Assembly: GCF_022271435.1 (NCBI RefSeq)
Contig: NZ_JAFIQY010000011.1
Location: 124,001-188,000, forward strand
Reading direction: 5' to 3'
Length of the DNA: 64,000 bases
Origin: Streptomyces monomycini
GTDB taxonomy: Bacteria > Actinomycetota > Actinomycetes > Streptomycetales > Streptomycetaceae
In this document: piece after piece, positions 45,785 to 53,709 of the stretch
Layout: every line of letters begins with the position of its first letter
Numbering within the stretch: position 1 is the first letter of the stretch
The notes under the pieces: model-generated
What the model saw: only the letters and a program-made list of their open reading frames with translations
Told to the model about the DNA's origin: nothing
The model's database searches: none
Translations under genes and position numbers: made by a program

Positions 45785-45929
45785 GGTGATGGGCCTTTCC
45801 ATGGGTGCGGGGCGGCCGGGCCGGCCCTGCCGTGCGGGACGGCGGGGGCGGTGCGGGCTCGGGAGTGCCAGCTCGGCCGAATGCCGGCGGCTGGCCCGTG
45901 CCGTGGCCCGGCAGCAGGACGCATGTCTT

Positions 45930-47153
45930 CTAGGCGCTGGTGAGGACCAGAGCGGCGTTTTGGCCGCCGAAACCGAAGGAGTTGCTGAGGGCCGCGCGGG
46001 TGCGTACCGGGCGCGGCGTGGCGGCGACGATGTCGAGCTCCAGCGAGGGGTCGGGGTTCTCGTGGTTGGCGGTGGGCGGGATCATGTGGTGCTGCAGCGT
46101 CAGGGCGGTGGTGGCCGCTTCGATGGCTCCGGCGGCGCCGATGGTGTGGCCCAGCGCGCCCTTGACGGATGTGACGGGGGGCGGTTCGGCGAAGACGGTG
46201 CGCAGGGCGTGGGCTTCGGCCGCGTCGTTCAGCGGGGTGCTGGTGCCGTGTGCGTTGATGTGGCCGATGTCGGCGGCGCTCAGGTCGGCGTCGTGCAGGG
46301 CGCTGAGGATGGCGTCGGCGGCACCTCGTCCGTCAGGGGGAGGGGCGGTGGGGTGGTGGGCGTCGCAGCTGGCTCCGTAGCCGCGCAGCAGGGCCCGGGC
46401 GCGGGCGCGGCGGGCCTCGGCGTGGGCGGGGCGTTCGAGGACCAGGACCGCGGCGCCCTCCGAGAGCACGAAGCCGTCCCGTTTGCTGTCGAAGGGCCGG
46501 GAGGCCCCGGCGGGATCCGAGGTACGCGTGGAGAGGGCCCCGAGCTGGGAGAAGCCGGCGCTGGAGATGCGGTTGCGCACGGATTCGGCGCCTCCGGCCA
46601 GGGCGATGTCGCACTGTCCGCAGCGCAGCATGAGCAAGGCGGTGCCCAGGGCGCTGGCCCCGGAGGCGCACGCGGTGCTGACGGCCAGGGCCGGGCCACG
46701 GGCTCCCAGGTCCAGGGCGATCTCTCCGGCGGCGATGTTGGGGATGCTGCGGGGGATCATCAGAGGAGAGACGCTGCGGACCCGGTCGGCCGCGAGTTTG
46801 AGCACTTCGGGCTGCAGGCGTTCGAAACTGGTGGTGCCGACGCCGATGACGACGGCGACACGGGTGGCATCCCAGCGCTCAGGGCTGAGCCCGGCGTCGG
46901 CGACGGCCTCGCGGGCGGCGATCAGCGCCATTTGGCAGAAGCGGTCCAGGCGCAAAGCCAGGCGCGGGGTGAGCCGGCCGCAGGCGTCGAGATCGCTCAC
47001 CTGGCACGAGAAGTCGACGGGCAGCCCTTTGAGTTCGGGGTCGCTTGCCGCAGCCGAGCGGCCGGAGAGCAGGCCCTGCCAGGTGGGTCGGGTGCCGATG
47101 CCGAGGGGGGTGACCATGCCGATGCCGGTGACGGCCGCTGTGTGCTCGTTCAT
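45930..47153 (-). CDS. Beta-ketoacyl-ACP synthase (FabF-like)
   Basis: A 407-residue stand-alone ketosynthase. The catalytic cysteine is in 'VSTACASGASALG' (near residue 160), with histidines in 'NAHGTSTPLND' (near 300) and 'KGALGHTIGAAGA' (near 330). The glycine-rich end 'NSFGFGGQNAALVL' is intact. All triad residues are present, so it should be active in decarboxylative condensation. Its ATG overlaps the ACP stop (ATGA), so the two are coupled. No separate chain-length-factor gene is seen, which argues against an aromatic polyketide pathway. Confidence 0.92.
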   Translation of the reverse strand: MNEHTAAVTGIGMVTPLGIGTRPTWQGLLSGRSAAASDPELKGLPVDFSCQVSDLDACGRLTPRLALRLDRFCQMALIAAREAVADAGLSPERWDATRVAVVIGVGTTSFERLQPEVLKLAADRVRSVSPLMIPRSIPNIAAGEIALDLGARGPALAVSTACASGASALGTALLMLRCGQCDIALAGGAESVRNRISSAGFSQLGALSTRTSDPAGASRPFDSKRDGFVLSEGAAVLVLERPAHAEARRARARALLRGYGASCDAHHPTAPPPDGRGAADAILSALHDADLSAADIGHINAHGTSTPLNDAAEAHALRTVFAEPPPVTSVKGALGHTIGAAGAIEAATTALTLQHHMIPPTANHENPDPSLELDIVAATPRPVRTRAALSNSFGFGGQNAALVLTSA

Positions 47154-47407
47154 GAGGCGTGCTCCGGCGCGGAGGCGGGCGCTGCGCTCTGACCGGCGAT
47201 GAGGGTGGTGGCGTCGGCGAGGGTGGACTGGGCGGTCAGACCGTCCGGTTCGAAGCCGGTGCGTTCCTGGTAGATGACGGCTAGTTCGAGCAGGGCCAGG
47301 GAGTCCAGGCCGAGGTCTTCGAAGGTCGCGTCGGGGGTGAGGGTGTCTTCGGGCACGCCGAGCCCGCTGATCAGGCACTGGGCGAGGGTTTCGTTGATGG
47401 CGGTCAT
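47150..47407 (-). CDS. Acyl carrier protein (cluster ACP 2)
   Basis: An 85-residue ACP. The phosphopantetheine serine is in 'EDLGLDSLALLEL' near residue 36, with the usual four-helix layout. AGGGAAG lies eight bases before ATG 47407. It overlaps the ketosynthase start, so it probably supplies the extension partner of that enzyme. Confidence 0.92.
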   Translation of the reverse strand: MTAINETLAQCLISGLGVPEDTLTPDATFEDLGLDSLALLELAVIYQERTGFEPDGLTAQSTLADATTLIAGQSAAPASAPEHAS

Positions 47408-47552
47408 GGAAGTCACTTCCCTGAGTGCGGTGGACGCGGGCCGGCGCCCGCATGGGGGCAGTCGGGATACTGTGTTGGCGGGCGGGCGGCCGGGCGTGGG
47501 AATGAGAGCAGGGCCGCCGGACGTGCACGTCCGGCGGCCGGGTGCGCCGCGG

Positions 47553-47825
47553 CTAGGAGGCGGCCTTGCCGGTTTCAGCGGACAGCACCTCTCGCAGCTT
47601 GCCGAGCTCGGCCCGCAGGTCGTCGAGCTGGTCCTGGAGCGCGGAGTCCCCGTTCGTGGGCCGGACGCTGGACGGGCGGCCGCCTTCGCGTCGCAGGCCA
47701 CGCCGCAGCGTGCGCCGGTCGTCGTCGGTGTCTTCGAAGGCGTCGATGACGTCGTCCAGGAGGGTCTTGGTGTCGTCGACGATCTCGTGGAGGAAGCGTC
47801 CCAGGTGGACGCGGCGAAGAATCAT
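47553..47825 (-). CDS. Small acidic/basic coiled protein coupled to the acyl-AMP ligase
   Basis: A 90-residue protein. An acidic helix (about 10-35, 'HEIVDDTKTLLDDVIDAFED') precedes an Arg-rich linker. A C-terminal heptad-type helix (about 62-85, 'LQDQLDDLRAELGKLREVL') suggests a coiled coil. It lacks the DSL motif of carrier proteins. Its ATG overlaps the stop of the ligase gene (ATGA), so it is translated with it. It may be an adaptor or scaffold, but no family is recognised. Confidence 0.75.
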   Translation of the reverse strand: MILRRVHLGRFLHEIVDDTKTLLDDVIDAFEDTDDDRRTLRRGLRREGGRPSSVRPTNGDSALQDQLDDLRAELGKLREVLSAETGKAAS

Positions 47826-49612
47826 GGCGCGAGGGTGTCCTTTCGTAAGGGATCGGGGCGTTGCGTGGACTGCGCGGTGGGCGTGGGCAGGAGGGGGGCC
47901 AGGCGGGAGTGGACGTCCGCGTGCAGCACGGGCAACTCGTCTGCCAACAGCAGGGACTTGGCACGCAGCCGGCGGATCTTTCCGCTGGTGGTACGGGGCA
48001 CGGCGTTGCGCTCGACGAGCAGGACGCTCACCGGGCAGCCGGCGGCCTTCTTGGTGTGCCGCCGGATCCTGGCGGCCAGGTCGGCCTGTGGCAGGCCGTC
48101 GAGCCGGTTGGGACGCACTTCCTGGACCAAGACGATGTGTTCGCCGTCGGAGGTCACGGAGAAGGCCGCGGCAGCTCCGGCGGCCGGGTGCACGCGGTGG
48201 GCAGCTTCCTCGATGTCCTGCGGGTACAGGTTGCGCCCGTTGACGATCATGAGCTCTTTGAGGCGCCCGGTGACGAAGAGTTCGCCGTCGGCCAGGAAGC
48301 CGAGGTCGCCGGTGCGCAGGAACGGTCCGCTGCGGTCCCGCGTGCAGGCGTGGAACGTTTCCTCGGTCGCGGCGGACCGGCGCCAGTACCCTTGCGCGAC
48401 ACTCGGGCCGGCCACCCACACCTCCCCGATGTGCCCGTCCGCGACGGGAATGTGCGTGTGCGGGTCCACGATGAGGAGATCGGTGTCCACGGTGTGCCCG
48501 CTGGAGATCAATTCTGTGCCGCTGCTCTGGGGAGCGCGGACGGCGCGGTGCTGTTCGAGGTGGGTGGGGGCGAAGTGGGCCGTGCGGGGGCCCTGGTCGC
48601 GGGGGGTGCCGGTGACCAGCAGCGTCGCCTCGGCCAGCCCGTAGGCCGGTGCCCACATGCGCCTGCGGAAGCCGGCCGGTCCCAGCCGTTCGGTGAGCTT
48701 GTCCAGGGTGGAGGCGCGCAGCGGCTCGGCTCCGTTGAGGGCCCACTCCAGGCAGGACAGGTCCAGGCCGCGCAGGTGCTCGTCGCGCAGGGTGCGCGCC
48801 AGCCACTCGTAGGCGAAGTTGGGCGCCATAGTGGCCCGCGCCCGGTAGTGGCTGATCATCTCCAGCCACAGGGGCGGCCGGGCGACGAAGGCCACCGGGG
48901 AGGCGAGCGCCATGTTGGCGCCCGTGTAGAGGGGTTGGAGGAGCTGTCCGACCAGGCCCATGTCGTGGTAGTGCGGCAGCCAGCCGGCGCCCCAGCCGTC
49001 CCGGGGGGAGCCGAGCAGGTGGTGTATCTGCCGTGAGTTGTGCAGCAGATTGCCGTGGGAGACGATCACCCCGCGCGGTTCACCGGTGGAGCCGGAGGTG
49101 TACTGCAGGTACGCGGTGGTCTCCGGGCGGACCGCGGGCAGGCTCCGCTGATCCGGGCGGGTCTCGGCGGCAGGTGACGCGTCGGTCGCCAGCAGCCGTA
49201 CGCTACGGTCCAGACCGGCCTCGGCCAGCCAGCGCCGCAGCGTCTGTGCGTGGGCGGTGTCGGTGAGGACGAGGCGGATCCCGGCGTCGTTGATAATGTT
49301 CTCGGCGCGCTCCAGGGCACGCGGGTCGGTGTCGGGAAGCGGTGCCGGGACCGCGATGGCGCGGGCGTACAGGCACCCGAAGAAGGCGCTGAGGAAGGGC
49401 AGCCCGGCCGGGTACAGCAGCAGGACGGGATGGTCGGCCAGGCCGTCTTCGACCAGGCCAGCACCCAGACGCATGGCCTGGCGGTCCAGGCCACCGTAGG
49501 TCAGGCGGCCGGTTTCGGTCATGCGGCGGCGCCGGTCCTCGACGAAGACGTATCCGCGGGTGTCCCCGTGCCGGGCGGCTTGCTGCCGTAAACAGTCGAC
49601 GAAGGTCTTCAC
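47822..49612 (-). CDS. Fatty acyl-AMP ligase (FAAL)
   Basis: A 596-residue adenylating enzyme. It has 'YLQYTSGSTGEPRGVIVSHG' (P-loop, near residue 173), 'GAGWLPHYHDMGLVGQLLQP' near 208, 'APAYGLAEATLLVTG' near 330, 'TGDLGFLADGELFVTGR' near 445 and the catalytic lysine in 'TTSGKIRRLRA' near 557. 'LMIVNGRNLYPQDIEE' is typical of FAAL rather than FACL enzymes. FAALs load fatty acyl-AMP on a carrier protein and start lipopeptide or lipid pathways. GTG 49612 has AGGAG upstream and overlaps the stop of ACP 1. Confidence 0.93.
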   Translation of the reverse strand: MKTFVDCLRQQAARHGDTRGYVFVEDRRRRMTETGRLTYGGLDRQAMRLGAGLVEDGLADHPVLLLYPAGLPFLSAFFGCLYARAIAVPAPLPDTDPRALERAENIINDAGIRLVLTDTAHAQTLRRWLAEAGLDRSVRLLATDASPAAETRPDQRSLPAVRPETTAYLQYTSGSTGEPRGVIVSHGNLLHNSRQIHHLLGSPRDGWGAGWLPHYHDMGLVGQLLQPLYTGANMALASPVAFVARPPLWLEMISHYRARATMAPNFAYEWLARTLRDEHLRGLDLSCLEWALNGAEPLRASTLDKLTERLGPAGFRRRMWAPAYGLAEATLLVTGTPRDQGPRTAHFAPTHLEQHRAVRAPQSSGTELISSGHTVDTDLLIVDPHTHIPVADGHIGEVWVAGPSVAQGYWRRSAATEETFHACTRDRSGPFLRTGDLGFLADGELFVTGRLKELMIVNGRNLYPQDIEEAAHRVHPAAGAAAAFSVTSDGEHIVLVQEVRPNRLDGLPQADLAARIRRHTKKAAGCPVSVLLVERNAVPRTTSGKIRRLRAKSLLLADELPVLHADVHSRLAPLLPTPTAQSTQRPDPLRKDTLAP

Positions 49613-49923
49613 TGGCGGCTCCTGTCGTCCTGCCCGCCGGTCGCGGTCCCGGCGGCTTGCCGTGGGATGCGGGCAGCGGTGTGCTCCAGCGCGCGCTCGA
49701 TGAAGGTGACGGCGTCGGCGACGGTGTGCAGAGCCCAGGTGTCCTCGTCGCTCAGGGCGACGCCGAACCGGTCCTCCGCGGCGACCGCGATGCGGACCAT
49801 GAGCAGGGAGTCGAGTTCCAGATCGTGTACGAGCGACATGTCCTCCGCGACACGCGCGGCAGGAACGTCGACGGTCTCGCGCACGATCTCGGTCAGGTTC
49901 TTGAGGATGGTTTCTCGGTCCAC
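49609..49923 (-). CDS. Acyl carrier protein (cluster ACP 1)
   Basis: A 104-residue ACP with 'VHDLELDSLLMVRIAVAAED' (attachment serine near residue 39) and a Gln/Arg-rich tail. GTG 49923 has AAGGAG seven bases upstream. Its TGA overlaps the FAAL start (GTGA), making it the likely acceptor of the fatty acid activated by that enzyme. Confidence 0.92.
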   Translation of the reverse strand: MDRETILKNLTEIVRETVDVPAARVAEDMSLVHDLELDSLLMVRIAVAAEDRFGVALSDEDTWALHTVADAVTFIERALEHTAARIPRQAAGTATGGQDDRSRQ

Positions 49924-50040
49924 GTGCGTTTCTCCTTGCCGGCTGACTTCGGGCGGCGCATGGACTGCGGCAGCTCTCCGGCCGGTGGCCGCGGCGGCAC
50001 GCGGTGTGCGCGTGGCGCCGCGGTCGGACGGCCGGCCCGG

Positions 50041-52980
50041 TCAGCGGGGCTGGGCCTTGTGCGGGTCCCAGGTGACGCGGAGCGCTTCGAGGCCGCGTTC
50101 GAACTGGCCGGGGCGGAACCGGGCGGGCTCGGCCAGGCGCAGGTCCGGCAGGCGGCGCAGGAGGGTCATGATCGCGGTTTCGGCCGTCAGGCGGCCGATC
50201 TGCGCGCCCAGGCAGTAGTGGATGCCGTGGCCGTAGGCGAGGTGGTGGTTGGGGCTGCGCCGGAAGTCGAGGCGGTCGGGGTCGGTGAACTGCCGCTCGT
50301 CGCGGTTGGCCGACCCCAAAGAGAGGATCAGCGACTCGTTCGCGGGGACGCTCACGCCGCTGAACTCGACGGTCTCCAGGGTGCCGCGCCAGCTGGTGAA
50401 CGTCAGCGGGCTGTTGTACCGCAGGAGTTCGTCGACGGCCGTGCCGAGCAGGCCCGGCTCGCAGCGCAGCAGGTCGGCGTGCTCGGGGTGGGTGAGCAGG
50501 GTGTGCATACTGTTGCCCACGCTGTTGATGCTGGGGTCCTGGCCGGCGACCAGCATGAGCAGGAACATCCCTTGCAGCTCGTCCTCGCTGATCAGGTGCT
50601 CTTCGTCGCAGGCGCGCACCAGCAGGGACAGGAGGTCTTCGCCGGGGCGGCGCCGCTTGTCGCGCAGGACGTCGCTCATCATGGCATCGGCCTGGTAGGT
50701 CAGGGCGCGGAAATAGGGCACCGCGGTGTTCCAGTCGACCAGGCGCCAGATCAGGCTCCGCAGCTGGGCCAGGTCGGGCACCGGCGCGCCCAGGACCGAG
50801 AACAGGACATGGGCCCCGAGGGGGTAGGCGACCTCGGCCATCAGGTCGGCTCGGCCGCGCGAAGCCATCGTATCGATGCGCTCGTTGACGATCTCGGTGA
50901 TGCGGTCGTGCCACTGGGCCTGGCGGGCGGGGGTGAACAGCGGGGCCATCAGGCGGCGCATCTCGCCGTGGCGCGGGTCGTCGCTGTCCAGCAGGTGGGT
51001 GAACAGACGCCGGCGCATCTCCTCGGGCCACTCGCTGCCCCACAGGATGCCCGCGGGCGTGCGTTTGCTGTCGCAGCTGACCCGCTTGTCGCGGTGGGCC
51101 TGGCGTACGTCGTCGTAGCGCGTCAGCAGCCAGCCCGGGCCGTCCGGCGTCACGATCTTGCACACCGGCCGGTTGTCCCGGTACCACCGCAAAGTGGGGT
51201 GGGGATCCTGCTGGAAGCGCGGCGTGAAGGGGGCCGGCAGCCCGCCGGGCAGGTCCGGCGGCGGCCAGCCGTCCGGGTGCGCGTGGGAGGCGCGAGCCGG
51301 TGGCCGACGGGCCGGTGTGACGTGGGCGAGGCCGACCTCGCGCTCGAAGTCCTCGGTCAGCAGGCGCTGCGGGGAGACGTTCTCGCCCACCGAGACCGCC
51401 TGGAGGTGGCTGGTGCGCAGCATGGGGTAGTTGGCTTCCCCGAAGGCGCCACCGCTCAGGCCGGTGCCGCCGTGGTTGGACAGGTACGGGCCCGATACAA
51501 GGTGGGAGTCGTTGACGCGCAGCTGACCGTAGCCGGTGACGCGGTTCAGGAAGCGGTCGGCGACATGTGCGTCACCGCTCCACAGGGAGCAGCGCAGCCC
51601 GTAGGAGTTGGCGGCGACAAAGTCCAGGACCTCCTCCAGCAGCTGGTCGTGCCCGGCGTCGGGCACGATGACGGTGAGCAGGGGGAAGAACGTTTCTTCG
51701 CGGACGGACCGGAGCTGGCGGGCCGTGGCGAACCCGTCGACGCGTACGACGGCAGGCTCCAGGAAGATGCCGGTGTCGCTCTCGTGGCCGCCCACGTCCA
51801 GGTGCCGGCCGCCCGTGAGGACCTGGGCCCCGTGGCGGCGGGCATCGGCCAGGGCATGGTCGTATCCGGCGCTGGAGGCGGACGGCGCGAGGACGGTCCG
51901 CGGATCTTCCGGATACCCCGGGCCTGTCTCCCGGGCGACGCGGGCGATCCGCTGCAGCAGTTCGTCGGCGACATCCGGGTGGGCGACGACGAGGTTGGGC
52001 GCGCAGCAGATCTGCCCGGCCGCGTAGAACGACTCGGCCAGAGCCTGCACCGACCGGTCCAGGTCGGCGTCCTTCCACACCACGACCACGTCGTTGCCGG
52101 CCAGCTCCAGGACCGGCTTCTTGCCGCGCGCCAGGCAGTCCGCCTGCATCCGCAGCCCGCGGGTGCTGTCCCCGAAGTAGAAGACGTCGTCGACCAGCGG
52201 GCTGTCCAGCCAGGCGGTCAGGGTGGCCGAGGGCTCCGCGCACAGGGCGGACAGCACCGCCGCGGGCGCCCCGAGACTGGCCAGGACGGGCGCGGCGATG
52301 CGCTGGAGCAGATACATGGCGGCCAGCGGCGCCTGCCGGGACAGGCGGACGACCAGGCAGTTGCCGGCCATCACCGCCTGCAGCGCGGCCGCGACACTGA
52401 CCAGCGGCGTGTTCTGCGGAGGCTGCACGCACACCACGCCGTCCGGCCGGCGCAGCAGGGTCACCCGGCGCTGCTCCAGCTTCGCCTCGGTGTGCATCTG
52501 CCGCGCGCACCACTGCGTGGTCTCGGGGCCGAAGAACGCGAGGATGTTGGAGATCTCGGATGCCGCCAGCCGCACCGGGTGGCCTTCCCCGACCAGAAGC
52601 TCCGTCAACTGGGGGGCGTGCCGTTTGACCTCGGCGCGGAACCGCTCGGCGAAGGCCAGCCGCCGCTCCAGAGGCACGGCGGCCCACGCCGCGGCAGCCT
52701 CCCTCGCCCCGCGTAGCGCCTGCTCCATGTCCTCCGGCCCCGACAGCGCGCAGCGCCCCAGCACCGCCTCGGGGGCCTCGCCGGGCGACATGACGCCCTG
52801 GTCCAGGGACCGTTTGTACGCGATGGCTCCCAGCGGGTCCTCGACCACGGCGCCGGCGCGCACCGAGTACACCCAGCCGCCGTCGCCGCGCACCGCCCGC
52901 CCGGCGACCAGCGCGCCGAATTCGTACGGCAGGTCATGCGCACCTGCGGTGCCTGGTAATTCTTGCGCGGACACAGTCAT
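50041..52980 (-). CDS. Aldehyde dehydrogenase-cytochrome P450 fusion protein
   Basis: One uninterrupted 979-residue chain with two enzymes. The ALDH part spans about residues 20-545: 'QPPQNTPLVSVAAALQAVMA', catalytic Glu in 'KPVLELAGNDVVVVW' and catalytic Cys in 'AAGQICCAPNLVVAHP' near 338. A Pro/Arg-rich linker (about 550-590) leads to a P450 (about 595-979): I-helix 'LVAGQDPSINSVGN' near 812, ExxR in 'DELLRY' near 857, heme loop 'YGHGIHYCLGAQIG' near 930. The I-helix Thr of the usual AGxxTT motif is Pro/Ser here. ATG 52980 has AGGGAG five bases upstream. Such a fusion is rare. It heads the FAAL cluster and probably oxidises the lipid chain stepwise; the substrate is unknown. Confidence 0.9.
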   Translation of the reverse strand: MTVSAQELPGTAGAHDLPYEFGALVAGRAVRGDGGWVYSVRAGAVVEDPLGAIAYKRSLDQGVMSPGEAPEAVLGRCALSGPEDMEQALRGAREAAAAWAAVPLERRLAFAERFRAEVKRHAPQLTELLVGEGHPVRLAASEISNILAFFGPETTQWCARQMHTEAKLEQRRVTLLRRPDGVVCVQPPQNTPLVSVAAALQAVMAGNCLVVRLSRQAPLAAMYLLQRIAAPVLASLGAPAAVLSALCAEPSATLTAWLDSPLVDDVFYFGDSTRGLRMQADCLARGKKPVLELAGNDVVVVWKDADLDRSVQALAESFYAAGQICCAPNLVVAHPDVADELLQRIARVARETGPGYPEDPRTVLAPSASSAGYDHALADARRHGAQVLTGGRHLDVGGHESDTGIFLEPAVVRVDGFATARQLRSVREETFFPLLTVIVPDAGHDQLLEEVLDFVAANSYGLRCSLWSGDAHVADRFLNRVTGYGQLRVNDSHLVSGPYLSNHGGTGLSGGAFGEANYPMLRTSHLQAVSVGENVSPQRLLTEDFEREVGLAHVTPARRPPARASHAHPDGWPPPDLPGGLPAPFTPRFQQDPHPTLRWYRDNRPVCKIVTPDGPGWLLTRYDDVRQAHRDKRVSCDSKRTPAGILWGSEWPEEMRRRLFTHLLDSDDPRHGEMRRLMAPLFTPARQAQWHDRITEIVNERIDTMASRGRADLMAEVAYPLGAHVLFSVLGAPVPDLAQLRSLIWRLVDWNTAVPYFRALTYQADAMMSDVLRDKRRRPGEDLLSLLVRACDEEHLISEDELQGMFLLMLVAGQDPSINSVGNSMHTLLTHPEHADLLRCEPGLLGTAVDELLRYNSPLTFTSWRGTLETVEFSGVSVPANESLILSLGSANRDERQFTDPDRLDFRRSPNHHLAYGHGIHYCLGAQIGRLTAETAIMTLLRRLPDLRLAEPARFRPGQFERGLEALRVTWDPHKAQPR

Positions 52981-52991
52981 GCCAACTCCCT

Positions 52992-53006
52992 GAATTCACG
53001 GAATTC
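52992..53006. promoter_or_regulatory. Twin GAATTC palindromes before the cluster
   Basis: GAATTC at 52992-52997 and again at 53001-53006, 12 bases upstream of the ribosome-site/start region of the fusion gene, unusual in such GC-rich DNA. A possible operator half-site pair. Confidence 0.3.
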
Positions 53007-53709
53007 GAGACCGGCCTGGCCCGGCCGGCGGGTGAACGGCTCGTCAGGCGCCAGGCTGCGCTACGTGCTCGGCGGGGAGGCCGTTGGCGCTGCCGGAATG
53101 CGTGAGAAGTGCAGCGCCTTGAGGCTCACGGGCAACCAGGCACTGGCCGGTCCTCGGCCCACGATGCAGCGGGGCAGAACCCGGCCGCAAGGCCACTGGG
53201 AAGGTTCTGGGAGCACACGGAGTCCGCGCGTGCTTCCACAACGACCGCGGGTCACTCCCGTGCGCCTGTTGCCAACTGTGCTGCGCATTGTTATCGCGTG
53301 CGCCGGAGCGCGACGTCGTCGCGGGAAACGAATAGCGCTACGGGATGGATTCTCGCCACACCCGCCTCCGGCAAAGCCTCGACAGCCTCTCGGAGCTGCC
53401 GCAGAGGTGCCAGTGCCGTGCTGGGACTGCAGAGAGGAGGAAAACCCGCGCTTTCCGGCGTCCTGGCCCACCGGGATGGCCGAATCCAGGCGTGCGGCCT
53501 TGCGTCGGCAAAAGGGGCCGCGTTGACAGGCGCGTGAAAGGTGCTGAAACTACACAGGACGAGTCGCAGCTCCCTGTCGGTTGAGCCGCGCATGAAAGGT
53601 CATGGCTGCCTGCCCCGACCGCGTGAAAACGTGCAGTGAATACGGGGCGCGCATTCCTATATGGCGAAGTGGGCCCCGGCAGGCATGCACGGACAACTGG
53701 AGGCAATCA
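53007..53709. other. Divergent control region of the cluster
   Basis: About 700 bases between the leftward cluster and the rightward ABC1 kinase gene. No gene is supported. It should hold the promoters of both units, but no convincing -35/-10 pair was picked. Confidence 0.4.

Noticed and set aside
49657..52716. A 1,019-codon open frame antisense to the ALDH-P450 fusion
   Set aside because: Low-complexity Gly/Ala/Val/Gln composition without motifs. The other strand carries both enzyme signatures.
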